NCBI GenBank assembly: GCA_004297825.1
Contig: SCSX01000037.1
Coordinates: forward strand, 1 to 64,000
Length of the DNA stretch: 64,000 nt
Direction: 5' to 3'
DNA from: Spirochaetota bacterium
GTDB lineage: Bacteria; Spirochaetota; UBA4802; UBA5368
Shown: piece by piece, positions 26,449-35,268 of the stretch
How the letters are laid out: each line of letters begins with the position of its first letter
Position numbering within the stretch: position 1 is the first letter of the stretch
The notes under the pieces: generated by a model
Databases searched by the model: none
What the model saw: only the letters and a program-made list of their open reading frames with translations
What the model was told of the DNA's origin: nothing
Made by a program: the position numbers and the translations under genes

Positions 26449-27741
26449 TTAATAACCGCGATTAATTTTCAACTGTAATTTTTGAAGGCGGTCCCTGGCC
26501 TCGGCAGGGTTGTAATTGAAAAGTACGGCTTCCTTGTAATACCGGATGGCCTCATCGAATTTTCGAAGCCTCTCGAATGCTGTGGCGATTCCCCAGCGCG
26601 ATTTTCCGGCGCCCAGCCGTTCATATTCATAGAATATGCGTTTCCTGTCCCGCTCCAGCCTGGCCAATTCTTCGAGCTTCATTTCGTATTCCGGGTAGAG
26701 CTCCGGCTTTTTGCCTTCCATAAGCGATCCGCGCAGTTGTTTCAGCGAGGTATTGAACGACGCCAGTTCCTGGTCCTTCTTCCCGAGCAGTGCCTTTATC
26801 TCGTCCTGGAATTTCACCGTGTTCAGAAACAACTCCGCCGCGCGCGCGTATTCCAGGTCCTTCATCGCCATTTCCGCCAGGTACTCGTTCGCCTTGGATC
26901 TGCGATAGAGATCGTCCGCGGGAAGCAGCGTAAGTGCCTTCTCCAGCGACTGCCGCGCCAGGGAATAATCGCCCGTGTTCGCGAAGGCGAGATACCCGAG
27001 CCCGAACCGGATTTGCGCATCATCCGGTTTTATTTCCAGATATTTTTTGTAGTATTCAACTGCCTTCAGGAATTTTCCCGTGTCCTGATGCAGGTTTGCG
27101 AGCATGAGAAAAAGCGACGGTTCGGACCCGGCCCCCGGTTCCGCCTCGACAAATCGATCCAGGTGGAATATAGCCCGTTTTTTATCGGCTGTCCGATAAT
27201 ACAGTTTTCCAAGTTCGAGCGAATAGCCGAATTTTTTCGGGTTCAGGGAATACGCCGATTCAAGGGCGTCGATCTGTCCGCGCCACTGGTTGAGTTTCCC
27301 GTAAATCTCGGAAATCTCATGGTAAATAACATCGTCCTTTTCATATTCTACCGTTTTAAATTTCAAGGACTGGTAATAATGATTTAATGAAGACTGGTAT
27401 TCCTCCATCGCCACAAGACAGCGTGCCGCGTCCAGGTGAAGCCCGGAAAGCTCGGCATTTTCCTCTATAAAAAATCCCCTTGCCCTTCTCTTCTTGAATT
27501 CCTCGTTTACGTTTACTTTTTCCTCGAGCCTCTTCGCGGTAATGAAATCGGTCGGGATCCTTTTCCATTCGATCCGGGTGTCATAGATCGCATTGAGCTT
27601 TTTCTGGATGAGCGCAAAAGCTTCGGAATATTTCTTGTCGGTCAGTAAGACCCTGTAATCGTCCTGTGCCTGTGCCGTACGGGGGAAACCACCGCACAAT
27701 AGGCATATACATAGGGCGACGAATAGTATTCTTGCGGTCAT
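26449..27741 (-). CDS. Exported tetratricopeptide-repeat protein
   Basis: A 430-aa periplasmic or envelope protein: signal peptide 1-25 (cleavage near AQA-QDD), then several TPR-like helical pairs (for example LGKLYYRTADKKRAIFHLDR, KAVEYYKKYLEIKPDDAQI and FEEAIRYYKEAV-like repeats near the end), with a charged coiled stretch at about 320-390. TPRs scaffold protein contacts; partner unknown. The ATG at 27741 has GGGGGAG upstream. A longer in-frame start would run through the 5S rRNA gene and is rejected. Confidence 0.8.
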   Translation of the reverse strand: MTARILFVALCICLLCGGFPRTAQAQDDYRVLLTDKKYSEAFALIQKKLNAIYDTRIEWKRIPTDFITAKRLEEKVNVNEEFKKRRARGFFIEENAELSGLHLDAARCLVAMEEYQSSLNHYYQSLKFKTVEYEKDDVIYHEISEIYGKLNQWRGQIDALESAYSLNPKKFGYSLELGKLYYRTADKKRAIFHLDRFVEAEPGAGSEPSLFLMLANLHQDTGKFLKAVEYYKKYLEIKPDDAQIRFGLGYLAFANTGDYSLARQSLEKALTLLPADDLYRRSKANEYLAEMAMKDLEYARAAELFLNTVKFQDEIKALLGKKDQELASFNTSLKQLRGSLMEGKKPELYPEYEMKLEELARLERDRKRIFYEYERLGAGKSRWGIATAFERLRKFDEAIRYYKEAVLFNYNPAEARDRLQKLQLKINRGY

Positions 27742-27847
27742 AATGCTCCCCCTTCCAGTATCGGTCAGGAATGGCATTCCACTTGACCGGTTGTAATCGG
27801 ATAAAAAACGCGATTCCGTCCGCGGAGAATTTTTTTCATTTTTTTTA

Positions 27848-27876
27848 TTGACAAAGATGACCCCCTGGGTTGTAGT
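27848..27876 (+). promoter_or_regulatory. Promoter of the 5S rRNA gene
   Basis: A perfect TTGACA (27848-27853) is followed after 17 bases by TGTAGT (27871-27876). Initiation near 27883 would give a short precursor leader before the mature 5S end near 27900. Confidence 0.6.
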
Positions 27877-27899
27877 GCACAAGTCACTGAGAAAAAATT

Positions 27900-28017
<118 letters not shown>

Positions 28018-28033
28018 TTGCAATTATAAATTA

Positions 28034-28071
28034 AAATAAAAAGGGCATCGGAAACGATGCCCTTTTTATTT
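28034..28071 (+). terminator. Terminator of the 5S rRNA gene (bidirectional)
   Basis: A perfect 17-bp stem (28034-28050 with 28055-28071) closed by a GAAA tetraloop. The GC core GGGCATCG is flanked by A-runs and T-runs on both strands. Confidence 0.9.
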
Positions 28072-28098
28072 TAGCGCCCGTGCCGGGCGCACCAAAAA

Positions 28099-28129
28099 AA
28101 TAAGCCGCGCATTCCATGCGCGGCTTATT
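28099..28129 (-). terminator. Terminator of the LPP20-like lipoprotein gene
   Basis: A 13-bp perfect stem (AATAAGCCGCGCA / TGCGCGGCTTATT) with a 5-base loop, followed on the minus strand by a T-run. A smaller hairpin (GCGCCCG/CGGGCGC, 28074-28090) lies between it and the 5S terminator. Confidence 0.85.
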
Positions 28130-28151
28130 TACCAAGTTGGATGTATTGGGG

Positions 28152-28622
28152 CTACTTCGTTGCTCCGCCCTGAACGTCCTTCTTCAAATTCTTCTTCTCG
28201 ACCCTGTACACGAGCTCAACCGAGCAGCGTGCTTCGCCTTCGTCGCATGCGCCGATCGTCTTGCTGATGATCGAACCGCCCTTCACCATTCCGCCGAATT
28301 CCTTCGCAACGGCAACGCCTGTGGAGGCATAGTCAGCAGCGCCGGCAGCACCTTCGAGTCGAGCGCCTACAAATTTTTCAATAACCCGCTTTTCAGCCAT
28401 CGCCTGGGCGGCTTCGCTCGCGGTACCAATTTTCATATCTTTATTCGTAAGACCTTCCTTGGATACACCAGTCGAAACAACCTGGAAAGCGTCATTACCG
28501 ATCCATCCTTCAGTCTTCATCGTCTTGCCTTCGACCTGTCCGCCCATACCGCCTTTATCGCCGCAGGAAATGAGGGCCACGCCTACCAGCAGAACGAACA
28601 TAACCAAAAGAAACTTTTTCAT
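28152..28622 (-). CDS. LPP20-like lipoprotein
   Basis: A 156-aa lipoprotein: signal sequence with lipobox LISC (Cys about 20), then a short Gly-rich linker. The domain resembles the LPP20 family (GWIGNDAFQVVSTGVSK, then EAAQAMAEKRVIEKFVGARL). Such proteins are abundant small outer-membrane lipoproteins in several diderm phyla, including leptospires; molecular role unknown. ATG with AGGAGG upstream, own strong terminator: likely highly expressed. Confidence 0.75.
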   Translation of the reverse strand: MKKFLLVMFVLLVGVALISCGDKGGMGGQVEGKTMKTEGWIGNDAFQVVSTGVSKEGLTNKDMKIGTASEAAQAMAEKRVIEKFVGARLEGAAGAADYASTGVAVAKEFGGMVKGGSIISKTIGACDEGEARCSVELVYRVEKKNLKKDVQGGATK

Positions 28623-28845
28623 AGAAACTCCTCCTTAATTATTTGGGGATACACCCCGTTGAGATAGAAAGTACAAATCCGGCAAATATTTATCTCGTAA
28701 TAACCGTTGGCATGAATGGTACTATCTATTCAGGGGGGCGTCAACTTAAAAATCCAAAAATTTTACCGTCGCGATAACTCGCATAATTATACACATTAAG
28801 CTTTATATGTTTACTTACATGCGAGTAGTGGCGGCAGTAATCACC

Positions 28846-29385
28846 TCATTGTTCATTATATTCCCGCGCCAGTGCAAATTCCATCAACACGATTAGCACG
28901 CTCAGGTTCAAAATAAACCAGAGAAACCCCAGTTCCTTGTCCCTGGCCCACGTATACATGAGGGAACTCCCCATGCCGCCGCCGAGCCCAATGACAAGTA
29001 CCCCCGCGTGACGCGCCAGGAAATTCAATATGTCGTCTGCATGGCTGTCGGAAGCCATGACGCGCGTGCTCTCAAAGCGTTCCTTGAGCACCGGCAATAA
29101 AAGGTACGCGATGACGAACAGAATCGCAGAAGAAAAAAACCAGTGGTCGGAAATTTGCGGTATGAGAAGGCCGACCAGGGAAGCCGGGAGCAGGGCAAGC
29201 ATGAAACCCGTTTGGTGGTATTTCTCGCCCAGCATGGCGAGATATCCTGAAATGTAAGGAAGTATATTCGAAAGCTCTTCCCGAGTATACTGATCCTTAC
29301 TTGAAAGCAGGTGTATATAATAATTAACGGTGAGCAGAAAGAACATGAAAAACATGTACACCGCTAGAATGTACAGGAAGCCCAT
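28846..29385 (-). CDS. Membrane protein of unknown function
   Basis: A 179-aa protein with about five hydrophobic helices (near 3-24, 57-78, 80-100, 125-147 and 150-172). No recognised motif apart from a Gly-rich stretch, VIGLGGGMGSS, entering the fourth helix. The ATG at 29385 has GGAGG upstream; an adjacent in-frame GTG is less likely. It is isolated, with a 223-base gap to the lipoprotein gene. Confidence 0.55.
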   Translation of the reverse strand: MGFLYILAVYMFFMFFLLTVNYYIHLLSSKDQYTREELSNILPYISGYLAMLGEKYHQTGFMLALLPASLVGLLIPQISDHWFFSSAILFVIAYLLLPVLKERFESTRVMASDSHADDILNFLARHAGVLVIGLGGGMGSSLMYTWARDKELGFLWFILNLSVLIVLMEFALAREYNEQ

Positions 29386-29482
29386 CACTCCTCCTTCTCG
29401 CGATTCGCGGCACCGATAAATTTCGGGAACGCCTGACCTGAAAGTTGAATTTAGTCGGATTTATCGAAATAGCAAGCACATT

Positions 29483-30100
29483 TTAGGGCAGAATGATAAC
29501 TTTTCTCCCCTTGACCCTGAGTTTGCCGGCGCAGAACAGGCGAACCGATTCCGGCAATATCCGGTGCTCCTCGCGTAGTATTCGCGCCGCAAGGGAATCG
29601 GCCGTATCGTTTTGATTTATCGCAACAGCCGCCTGCATGATGATGGGCCCCGTATCGGTCCCTTCGTCGATAAAGTGGGCAGTGCAACCTGTAATTTTCA
29701 CACCGTAGTCAAACGCCTGTTGCTGTGCGTGCACCCCGGGGAAGGAAGGAAGAAGCGCCGGGTGGATGTTTATCATGCGGTTTTTAAACTCATTCAGAAA
29801 TCTGGTTGTGAGAAGTCTCATGTATCCCGCTGCCACCACGAGGTCCGTCTTATGTTTTTTTAAAACGCGGATCATTTCCTCTTCGTGCGCGCCCCGATCC
29901 GGAAAATCTTTCGGATTGATGCAATATGCGTCCATACCGAATTCCTTCGCGAGGTCGAGGGCCTTGGCGTCCCGCCTGTCCGTCACGAGGATGCCCAGTT
30001 TCCCCGGAATGGAACCATCGATCACTTTTTCGGCGACCGCTTTGAAGTTGGAGCCGCGGCCGGAGGCGATAAATGAAATGGTTTTTTTTCTTACGATCAT
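29483..30100 (-). CDS. purN: Phosphoribosylglycinamide formyltransferase
   Basis: A 205-aa enzyme formylating GAR with 10-formyl-THF in purine synthesis. It begins with ISFIASGRGSNFKAV, has the catalytic Asn-His-Asp arrangement (NIHPALLPSFPG and CTAHFIDEGTDTGPII, about 105-145), and normal length. It starts one base after the stop of the thiouridylase-like gene, completing a moeA / PP-loop / purN operon. Confidence 0.95.
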   Translation of the reverse strand: MIVRKKTISFIASGRGSNFKAVAEKVIDGSIPGKLGILVTDRRDAKALDLAKEFGMDAYCINPKDFPDRGAHEEEMIRVLKKHKTDLVVAAGYMRLLTTRFLNEFKNRMINIHPALLPSFPGVHAQQQAFDYGVKITGCTAHFIDEGTDTGPIIMQAAVAINQNDTADSLAARILREEHRILPESVRLFCAGKLRVKGRKVIILP

Positions 30101-30101
30101 G

Positions 30102-31097
30102 TCATATCCTCAATTTATCGAGAACATCGTCGTCGATTTTTTCCAGGCAGGGACATTTTATCTCGGTGCCGTCGGCCAATGTACAGAGCAGCGTGTTGTT
30201 TTCCGGTTCCGGTTTGCCGTACCGGGCGCACATCCCGGCGAGGGTTTCAAGATCATTCCCCGTAAATCCCCCCCGTGCGTAGAGTGCGGGGCCCTTGAAC
30301 TCCGGGACCGCGAAGCAGTCCGCTTCGTGCCTGTATTTTTCAAGTTCCCGGTTTTCGACTTCGCTCCTCCCGACGATGATTTTAAGATTTTCCCGGAGTC
30401 GGAAATGCCTGCCGACGGCCAGCAGATATACGTCGGTCATGGAAAAGCCGGGAACAAACCGGAACAGGTCTTTGACGCGGCGGGCGATGGGAGCGTCGGT
30501 GAGAAGGCAGCCGCCCGCGGGCGCGCCGTATTCGGCAATACCGTAACGGGCGGCAAGTTCCATCTGCGCACCCCGTGAACGGCCGTTTATCGCCAGGAGG
30601 GAGGTCCTGTCGACTATCCCGCTCTTTTCGGCGTTCGTCTCTTTCATAAGCTTCGCCGAAAGCGGCCTCAGGAGGTTTCCCTCCAGGCCGCTCTCTTTTT
30701 CGATGTGGTTCAGCATGTGGCGCATCTGCGACATGGGCCTCTGGCCTACCACCTCGCCCGTCGCCACGAATGATGCCCCCTGGGCCTCCATCATCTTTTT
30801 CGCCTCGCGCAGGAAGTGGATCTTGCAATCGATGCAGGGATTCATGTTCTTGCCGTAACCGTGCAGGGGGTTTTTTACCATGTCCATGTACTCGCGGCCG
30901 CATCGCACGAAGCGAAGAGGGAGCCCGATATTCCTCGCGTGGCGCGCGGCCGCGCTCAGGGAAGGATCGTCGTCAAGAGGCTTAAAGGGGCTGATAAACT
31001 GGACGCTCGCGATCTCGATCCCCTGTTCGAGCAGGACTTTTCCAGCCAGCAGGCTGTCGAGGCCCCCGGAGTAGAGGAGGATTCCCTTCCGCGCCAT
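30102..31097 (-). CDS. PP-loop thiouridylase-like protein (MnmA/ThiI superfamily, no THUMP)
   Basis: A 331-aa protein opening with a PP-loop (ILLYSGGLDSLLAGKVLLEQ, 6-25) and a CxxC in NPCIDCKIHF (about 85-95). GQRPMSQMRHMLNHIEKES and PAGGCLLTD (about 192-200) are typical of the ThiI-like branch. The C-terminal ~100 residues (KIIVGRSEVENRELEKYRH) look like an NFACT-R/DUF814-type RNA-binding part. It probably thiolates a tRNA or a sulfur-carrying small molecule. There is no N-terminal THUMP domain, so it is not canonical ThiI. Overlaps moeA by one base. Confidence 0.7.
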   Translation of the reverse strand: MARKGILLYSGGLDSLLAGKVLLEQGIEIASVQFISPFKPLDDDPSLSAAARHARNIGLPLRFVRCGREYMDMVKNPLHGYGKNMNPCIDCKIHFLREAKKMMEAQGASFVATGEVVGQRPMSQMRHMLNHIEKESGLEGNLLRPLSAKLMKETNAEKSGIVDRTSLLAINGRSRGAQMELAARYGIAEYGAPAGGCLLTDAPIARRVKDLFRFVPGFSMTDVYLLAVGRHFRLRENLKIIVGRSEVENRELEKYRHEADCFAVPEFKGPALYARGGFTGNDLETLAGMCARYGKPEPENNTLLCTLADGTEIKCPCLEKIDDDVLDKLRI

Positions 31098-32341
31098 CAG
31101 ATCTCCTCGTGCTGGATGAGCTGGATGAGAACACGTTCGCCCGCGCGAACCCTTTCGGTTTCCGCGGGAAGCACGATGAGGCAGTTCGCCGCGCTCATTG
31201 AACGGAGGATACCCGATCCTTGGGGACCCGTGGTAGAGACGTAAAACTCCCCGTCACGGACCGTGAAAAGCCCGCGGATGAAATGCACGCGTCCGGGTTT
31301 TTTCACGATATCGTCCCGGGCCACGGCATGCACCACCGGTTTCGCCAGGCGCGCCGCCCCCATGAGCTTGAACAGGGCCGGACGAACGAATTGTATGAAC
31401 GACACCATGGTTGAGACAGGATTCCCCGGGAGACCGAAAAAAAGGAGCGGTCCCTTCGTACCGAACACGCAGGGTTTCCCCGGCTTCATCCGGATATTCT
31501 GTATCAGTATCTCGACCCCAAGAGCGGCGATCGCGTCCTTTACAAAGTCGTACCGGCCCATGGAAACTCCGCCGGTGGTGACAATCACGTTGCACCCCAT
31601 GGCCTCGCCGAGCAGCAGGCGGGTCGCCTCCAGGGAATCGCGCACGATACCCAGGTAGCGCGGCTCGCACCCGTACCGGGCGATTTCTGAAACGAGGGTA
31701 TAGGCATTGCTGTTTCTCACCTGGCCCGGGAGGAGATCGGGACCCGGCTCCACGACCTCGTCGCCGGTGGAGATCACCGCGACGGTGGGTCTTCGATACA
31801 CGCGCGCCTCACGGACGTTAATCGAGGCGAGGAGACCGATATCGGCGGATAGAATGCGTGCGCCCTTGCCAAGAACGACGGCACCCGCGCGTAAATCCTC
31901 GCCGGCCCGGCGAATGTTTTCTCCTTTTACAACAGGGACAAAGATGGAGACCCGCTCTCCTCGCTCCTCCGTATCCTCGAAACGCACCACGGCGTCCGCG
32001 CCGGGCGGGATGGGGGCCCCGGTCATAATTCTCACCGCGCGGCCCGGCTCCACCAACAGTCCTGCCATCGCCGCTCCCGCCTGGAGTTCGCCAATGACAT
32101 CAAGCCCCACCGGATCGCGCCGGCCGGCCCCGGCAACGTCACCCGTGCGCACGGCGTACCCGTCCATTGCAGAGTTGTCGACCATGGGAATATCCATGGT
32201 GGAGATTATATCCTCGGCAATCACCCTTCCCGCGAGAGCCGCGAGTCCGCACGGTTCCACGGGCAACGGCCGGATCGTTTCGAGGATGAGCGCGAGCGCG
32301 CGTTCCACCGGCATAAGGATTTCATTTTCATCGCGTTTCAT
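31097..32341 (-). CDS. moeA: Molybdopterin molybdenumtransferase MoeA
   Basis: A 414-aa enzyme inserting molybdate into adenylated molybdopterin. Domain order fits MoeA: substrate-binding (MVDNSAMDGYAVRTGD, about 55-70), the ISTGDEVVEPG segment (about 190-200), the MPT-binding TTGGVSMGRYDFVKD (about 255-270), FGLPGNPVSTMVSF (about 300-315) and a C-terminal beta domain. Its presence implies molybdoenzymes elsewhere in the genome, plausibly selenocysteine-containing ones given the selAB cassette nearby; that link is inference. Confidence 0.93.
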   Translation of the reverse strand: MKRDENEILMPVERALALILETIRPLPVEPCGLAALAGRVIAEDIISTMDIPMVDNSAMDGYAVRTGDVAGAGRRDPVGLDVIGELQAGAAMAGLLVEPGRAVRIMTGAPIPPGADAVVRFEDTEERGERVSIFVPVVKGENIRRAGEDLRAGAVVLGKGARILSADIGLLASINVREARVYRRPTVAVISTGDEVVEPGPDLLPGQVRNSNAYTLVSEIARYGCEPRYLGIVRDSLEATRLLLGEAMGCNVIVTTGGVSMGRYDFVKDAIAALGVEILIQNIRMKPGKPCVFGTKGPLLFFGLPGNPVSTMVSFIQFVRPALFKLMGAARLAKPVVHAVARDDIVKKPGRVHFIRGLFTVRDGEFYVSTTGPQGSGILRSMSAANCLIVLPAETERVRAGERVLIQLIQHEEI

Positions 32342-32376
32342 TGTACCGCCGTGATGCGTGTAGTGGCAATCCGTGC

Positions 32377-32928
32377 TCAGCCGCCCGCATAATACCGCGA
32401 GAGCGAATCGCGGATCCTGAGACGTACCTCGTGTTCCACTTTTTTAATGGTATAGGTTGAGACATCGAGGTCCTTCATTACCTGATTCAACTTCATGTCA
32501 AGCATAGCTCTGCGGATGAAAATCTCGCGCTTTTTTTCCGGGATGGAATTAAGGGTATCGTGCAGGGTGGAGATTACCTCGCCCTCGATCACGGCGTCCG
32601 CCAGGTCCCGGTAGAAGCGGTCATCCATGATCGCCTCGTCGAAAGCGGCGTGCGTCCTCACCCGGTCTTCCCTCCGGCATTTCGCGAGGTAGTCGAGCGA
32701 TCGGTGGCGCGCCACGATATAGAGAAAGCTCCTCAGGGTAGGCCGCGATTCGTCAAGCGCGACCTTTTTTTCGTAGAGCTTCATAAAGGTGTCCTGGACA
32801 ATTTCTTCGGCGGCATATTCGTCATGCACCAGCCCCGCCACGAAGCGCCTGAGGGGTGCCGCGTATGCCTTGTAGCAGCGCGCATACGTCCTGTCCAGTT
32901 CCGCCCTCGACTCGTCAACCGCATCCAT
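32377..32928 (-). CDS. RNA polymerase sigma-70 family (ECF-like) sigma factor
   Basis: A 183-aa protein with sigma region 2 (about 15-85; AAPLRRFVAGLVHDEYAAEEIVQDTFMKLYEK and TLRSFLYIVARHRSLDYLAK, each in parts) and region 4 (about 125-180; LNSIPEKKREIFIRRAM, MKDLDVSTYTIKKVEHEV). ECF sigma factors direct polymerase to stress or envelope genes and usually have an anti-sigma next door; none is seen here. The ATG at 32928 with GGAGG 7 bases upstream is preferred over a TTG 11 codons earlier. Confidence 0.88.
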   Translation of the reverse strand: MDAVDESRAELDRTYARCYKAYAAPLRRFVAGLVHDEYAAEEIVQDTFMKLYEKKVALDESRPTLRSFLYIVARHRSLDYLAKCRREDRVRTHAAFDEAIMDDRFYRDLADAVIEGEVISTLHDTLNSIPEKKREIFIRRAMLDMKLNQVMKDLDVSTYTIKKVEHEVRLRIRDSLSRYYAGG

Positions 32929-33210
32929 GCGCAGGCCTCCAGTATCTCCACAGTTGTTCAAATTTTACCGCAGCATCTCAAACCAGTGACGGCGCCACAC
33001 GGGATTCCTGTTGTATCGGCGCACATCCGTTCGCTCGAATATATTTCCGCACGTTATTTGCGGCATGTCCGCAGCAGATTCATGAGCTCCCGCGGATGGG
33101 AACCGTCCGTGAAATGGCATTATCGGAACCCGGGGATCACAGGCACGGGATTTTCACCTGTTTCCATGACTGTTTTCAATGCCCGCATCGGGACGCATTC
33201 GGATAAAGGA

Positions 33211-33672
33211 TTAGTCTTCTTCCTTATAATATAAATCGACATCAAATCCGCCGTAAGAGGTTTTAAATGAAAGGTTGATATTCTCATAGAAGGCCTTCAG
33301 GGCGATGGGATCCTCGCCGAATTCCGGCGCTGAAAGCCTCACGTTGTGCCTCAGGAACTGGAGCTGGTTGGCAAAGGTGCCCGATATCAGGTTGGCGATC
33401 TCGCCCGCGACATCGGGATGATGCTTCTTGATGGTACGCGGCGTCAGATCGGGGATCATCCTTTTTGTAATCAGGTCGAGGGTTTTCATCGGAATATTGA
33501 ATACCAGCTCCCCCTTGAGGGTGCCCTCGATCTCGATCGCGACGCTCGAGGCATGGGGAGTAGAGGCCTGGGATTCGTAAACCTCCTCGACGCTCGCGTC
33601 GTTCAGGAAGTTTTTAAAGATATGATCTACCGATCGAACGATAAATCGCGAATATTTTTCATAATTGCTCAT
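33211..33672 (-). CDS. cheX: CheX-like chemotaxis phosphatase
   Basis: A 153-aa single-domain protein of the CheC/CheX/FliY phosphatase group. The conserved Glu-Asn pair of the CheX active site appears in DVAGEIANLISGTFANQLQ (about 88-106). CheX dephosphorylates CheY-P. It is not next to other chemotaxis genes, but a stand-alone CheY-like protein is encoded at 22.4 kb in this window. The upstream 804-base gap must contain its promoter. Confidence 0.8.
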   Translation of the reverse strand: MSNYEKYSRFIVRSVDHIFKNFLNDASVEEVYESQASTPHASSVAIEIEGTLKGELVFNIPMKTLDLITKRMIPDLTPRTIKKHHPDVAGEIANLISGTFANQLQFLRHNVRLSAPEFGEDPIALKAFYENINLSFKTSYGGFDVDLYYKEED

Positions 33673-34476
33673 TCAGGCTCCGTACTTCTCATAGTAGTGA
33701 TAGTTTTCCGAAAATACGGCAAAAAAAAATGAGGGATTACCGCAGAAAATATGTGAATCGCCCGGCTTTGCAAGCCATTTTCCTGTATATAATAACGATT
33801 CCGCCGTCATGGTTCGCGCGGCAGCGGCCGGGAATGTTGCCAGACAAGAAAATTAATTTTTGTCCATATAAATTTTGTAATCCATGTCCCCGTATTTATT
33901 TCCATTCATTGCACTACGTTTTCCGCTAAATGGTTATTTTTCATTCGCCCCTCTCCTTATTCACAAACGCCATCAGTTCAACAATCCATGGCTACTGTGC
34001 ATACGGCCCGCATAATGCGGAATCTATTGCGAGGCGTTCGGCGTTCCCGCCTGGCGAATAATAAAAACAATTATAACTCCTGGTATTTCGAGAACTTAGA
34101 ATGAACATCCGTCGCGGATCGAAATTAATTTCTTTCATTGGCAATTTTTTGACGTTGCTCGACACTTTCAGAGAAATTAATTTAGTAAATTAATGTAATT
34201 TTCAAACCCGTTTGTGGATAATGTGGATAACTTTGTGAATAACTGGGCTTGTCAACATAACGAAGTTTTCATAAATCCATTACAAATACTATAATTTATG
34301 TATAATATATTTGCAAAATGTTCACTTATGGCCCATTTTGACCCAAAAATTTGCAATTTCTTTATTCGGTAAAAATCGAAATCATTTTATTCAGCTCAGG
34401 AGGGGGTGCCAGGGCATTCCGGCCCGGGCACGTAGTGGTGCAATAAAAGGTCGGTATATCGCGGGGGAGCCCGTGA
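33673..34476. other. AT-rich 800-base non-coding region with DnaA boxes
   Basis: No credible gene. The region is clearly more AT-rich than its surroundings, especially about 34080-34390. It contains the DnaA-box cluster listed separately and no tRNA or obvious RNA gene. A partial hairpin (GTGCC-GGGC / GCCC-GGCAC, about 34405-34431) lies downstream of coaX without a T-run. Confidence 0.6.
34213..34242. other. Cluster of three DnaA boxes
   Basis: TGTGGATAA occurs twice back to back (34213-34221 and 34222-34230) and TGTGAATAA (one mismatch) follows at 34234-34242, all in the same orientation. The reverse complement TTATCCACA is the E. coli consensus R-box. Long AT-rich runs lie on both sides. 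This is the pattern of a bacterial replication origin or of a DnaA-titrating site. Neither dnaA nor dnaN is in the window. Confidence 0.6.
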
Positions 34477-35256
34477 TCAGCGATTCATCGAGTATACGTA
34501 AAAAATGCCTTTCATGGTCAGCAGCGGATCGAATTCGTGCTTTAGGGTCAGTTCCGGTGAGAGGGGCGCCGCATAGCCCCCGGTGAGCACCGGGGTGAAT
34601 GGTTTCCCGTACTGCGCCTCGATCCTGGCGATCAGGCCTTCGATCATCGAGAGCCACCCGTAAAAAAACCCCGAGGTAATCGCGTCCCTGGTATCTGTTG
34701 CAATAAGCTTATCCGGCTTTTTAAAGTCCACCTTCGCCAACTGCGAGGTCTTTGCGGCGAGCGCATCGACGGTCACCCCGATCCCCGGGGCAATGAGGCC
34801 GCCGTCGAATCGGCCGTCGGCATGCAGCACGCACACAGTCGCCGCGGTTCCGATATCGATTATTATTTTATCGCCGGGATATTCCCGGTGTGCGGCGACC
34901 GCGTTCACGATCCGATCCACACCGAGCGTCGAGGGATCGTCATAGGCCAGCGAAAGGGGGGTCCGGGAAAGGTGATTGATTTCATACAGGGAGAGTGAGA
35001 AATAGCGTCCCGCCATCTCGTTGAAGCGCCTGTTGACCTCGGGGACGACGCTCGCGATGGCCAAGCCGCGTACAGCGTCAACAACGCCGTTTTTCTCGCT
35101 GAAATTGTGCACGAACGAGGTCGCGAGAGCCCCTATTTCATCCCGCGTGAGATCGCGCCGGGTCCGAAACCTGTACGTTTCCACGGGAGAGGGGACGCCC
35201 TCCCGGTAGATACCCATCACGGTGTTGGTGTTTCCTATGTCGAAGCCGAGGAACAT
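34477..35256 (-). CDS. coaX: Type III pantothenate kinase
   Basis: A 259-aa enzyme phosphorylating pantothenate, the first step of CoA synthesis. It has the ASKHA phosphate motifs: MFLGFDIGNTNTVMGIY (1-17), the LGVDRIVNAVAAHREYPG segment (about 108-125), IIDIGTAATVCVL (about 128-140), and the GLIAPGIGVTVDALA substrate loop (about 150-165). Length is typical. It follows the HEAT-repeat gene by 12 bases. Confidence 0.95.
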   Translation of the reverse strand: MFLGFDIGNTNTVMGIYREGVPSPVETYRFRTRRDLTRDEIGALATSFVHNFSEKNGVVDAVRGLAIASVVPEVNRRFNEMAGRYFSLSLYEINHLSRTPLSLAYDDPSTLGVDRIVNAVAAHREYPGDKIIIDIGTAATVCVLHADGRFDGGLIAPGIGVTVDALAAKTSQLAKVDFKKPDKLIATDTRDAITSGFFYGWLSMIEGLIARIEAQYGKPFTPVLTGGYAAPLSPELTLKHEFDPLLTMKGIFYVYSMNR

Positions 35257-35268
35257 CGCAGCCGGGAC

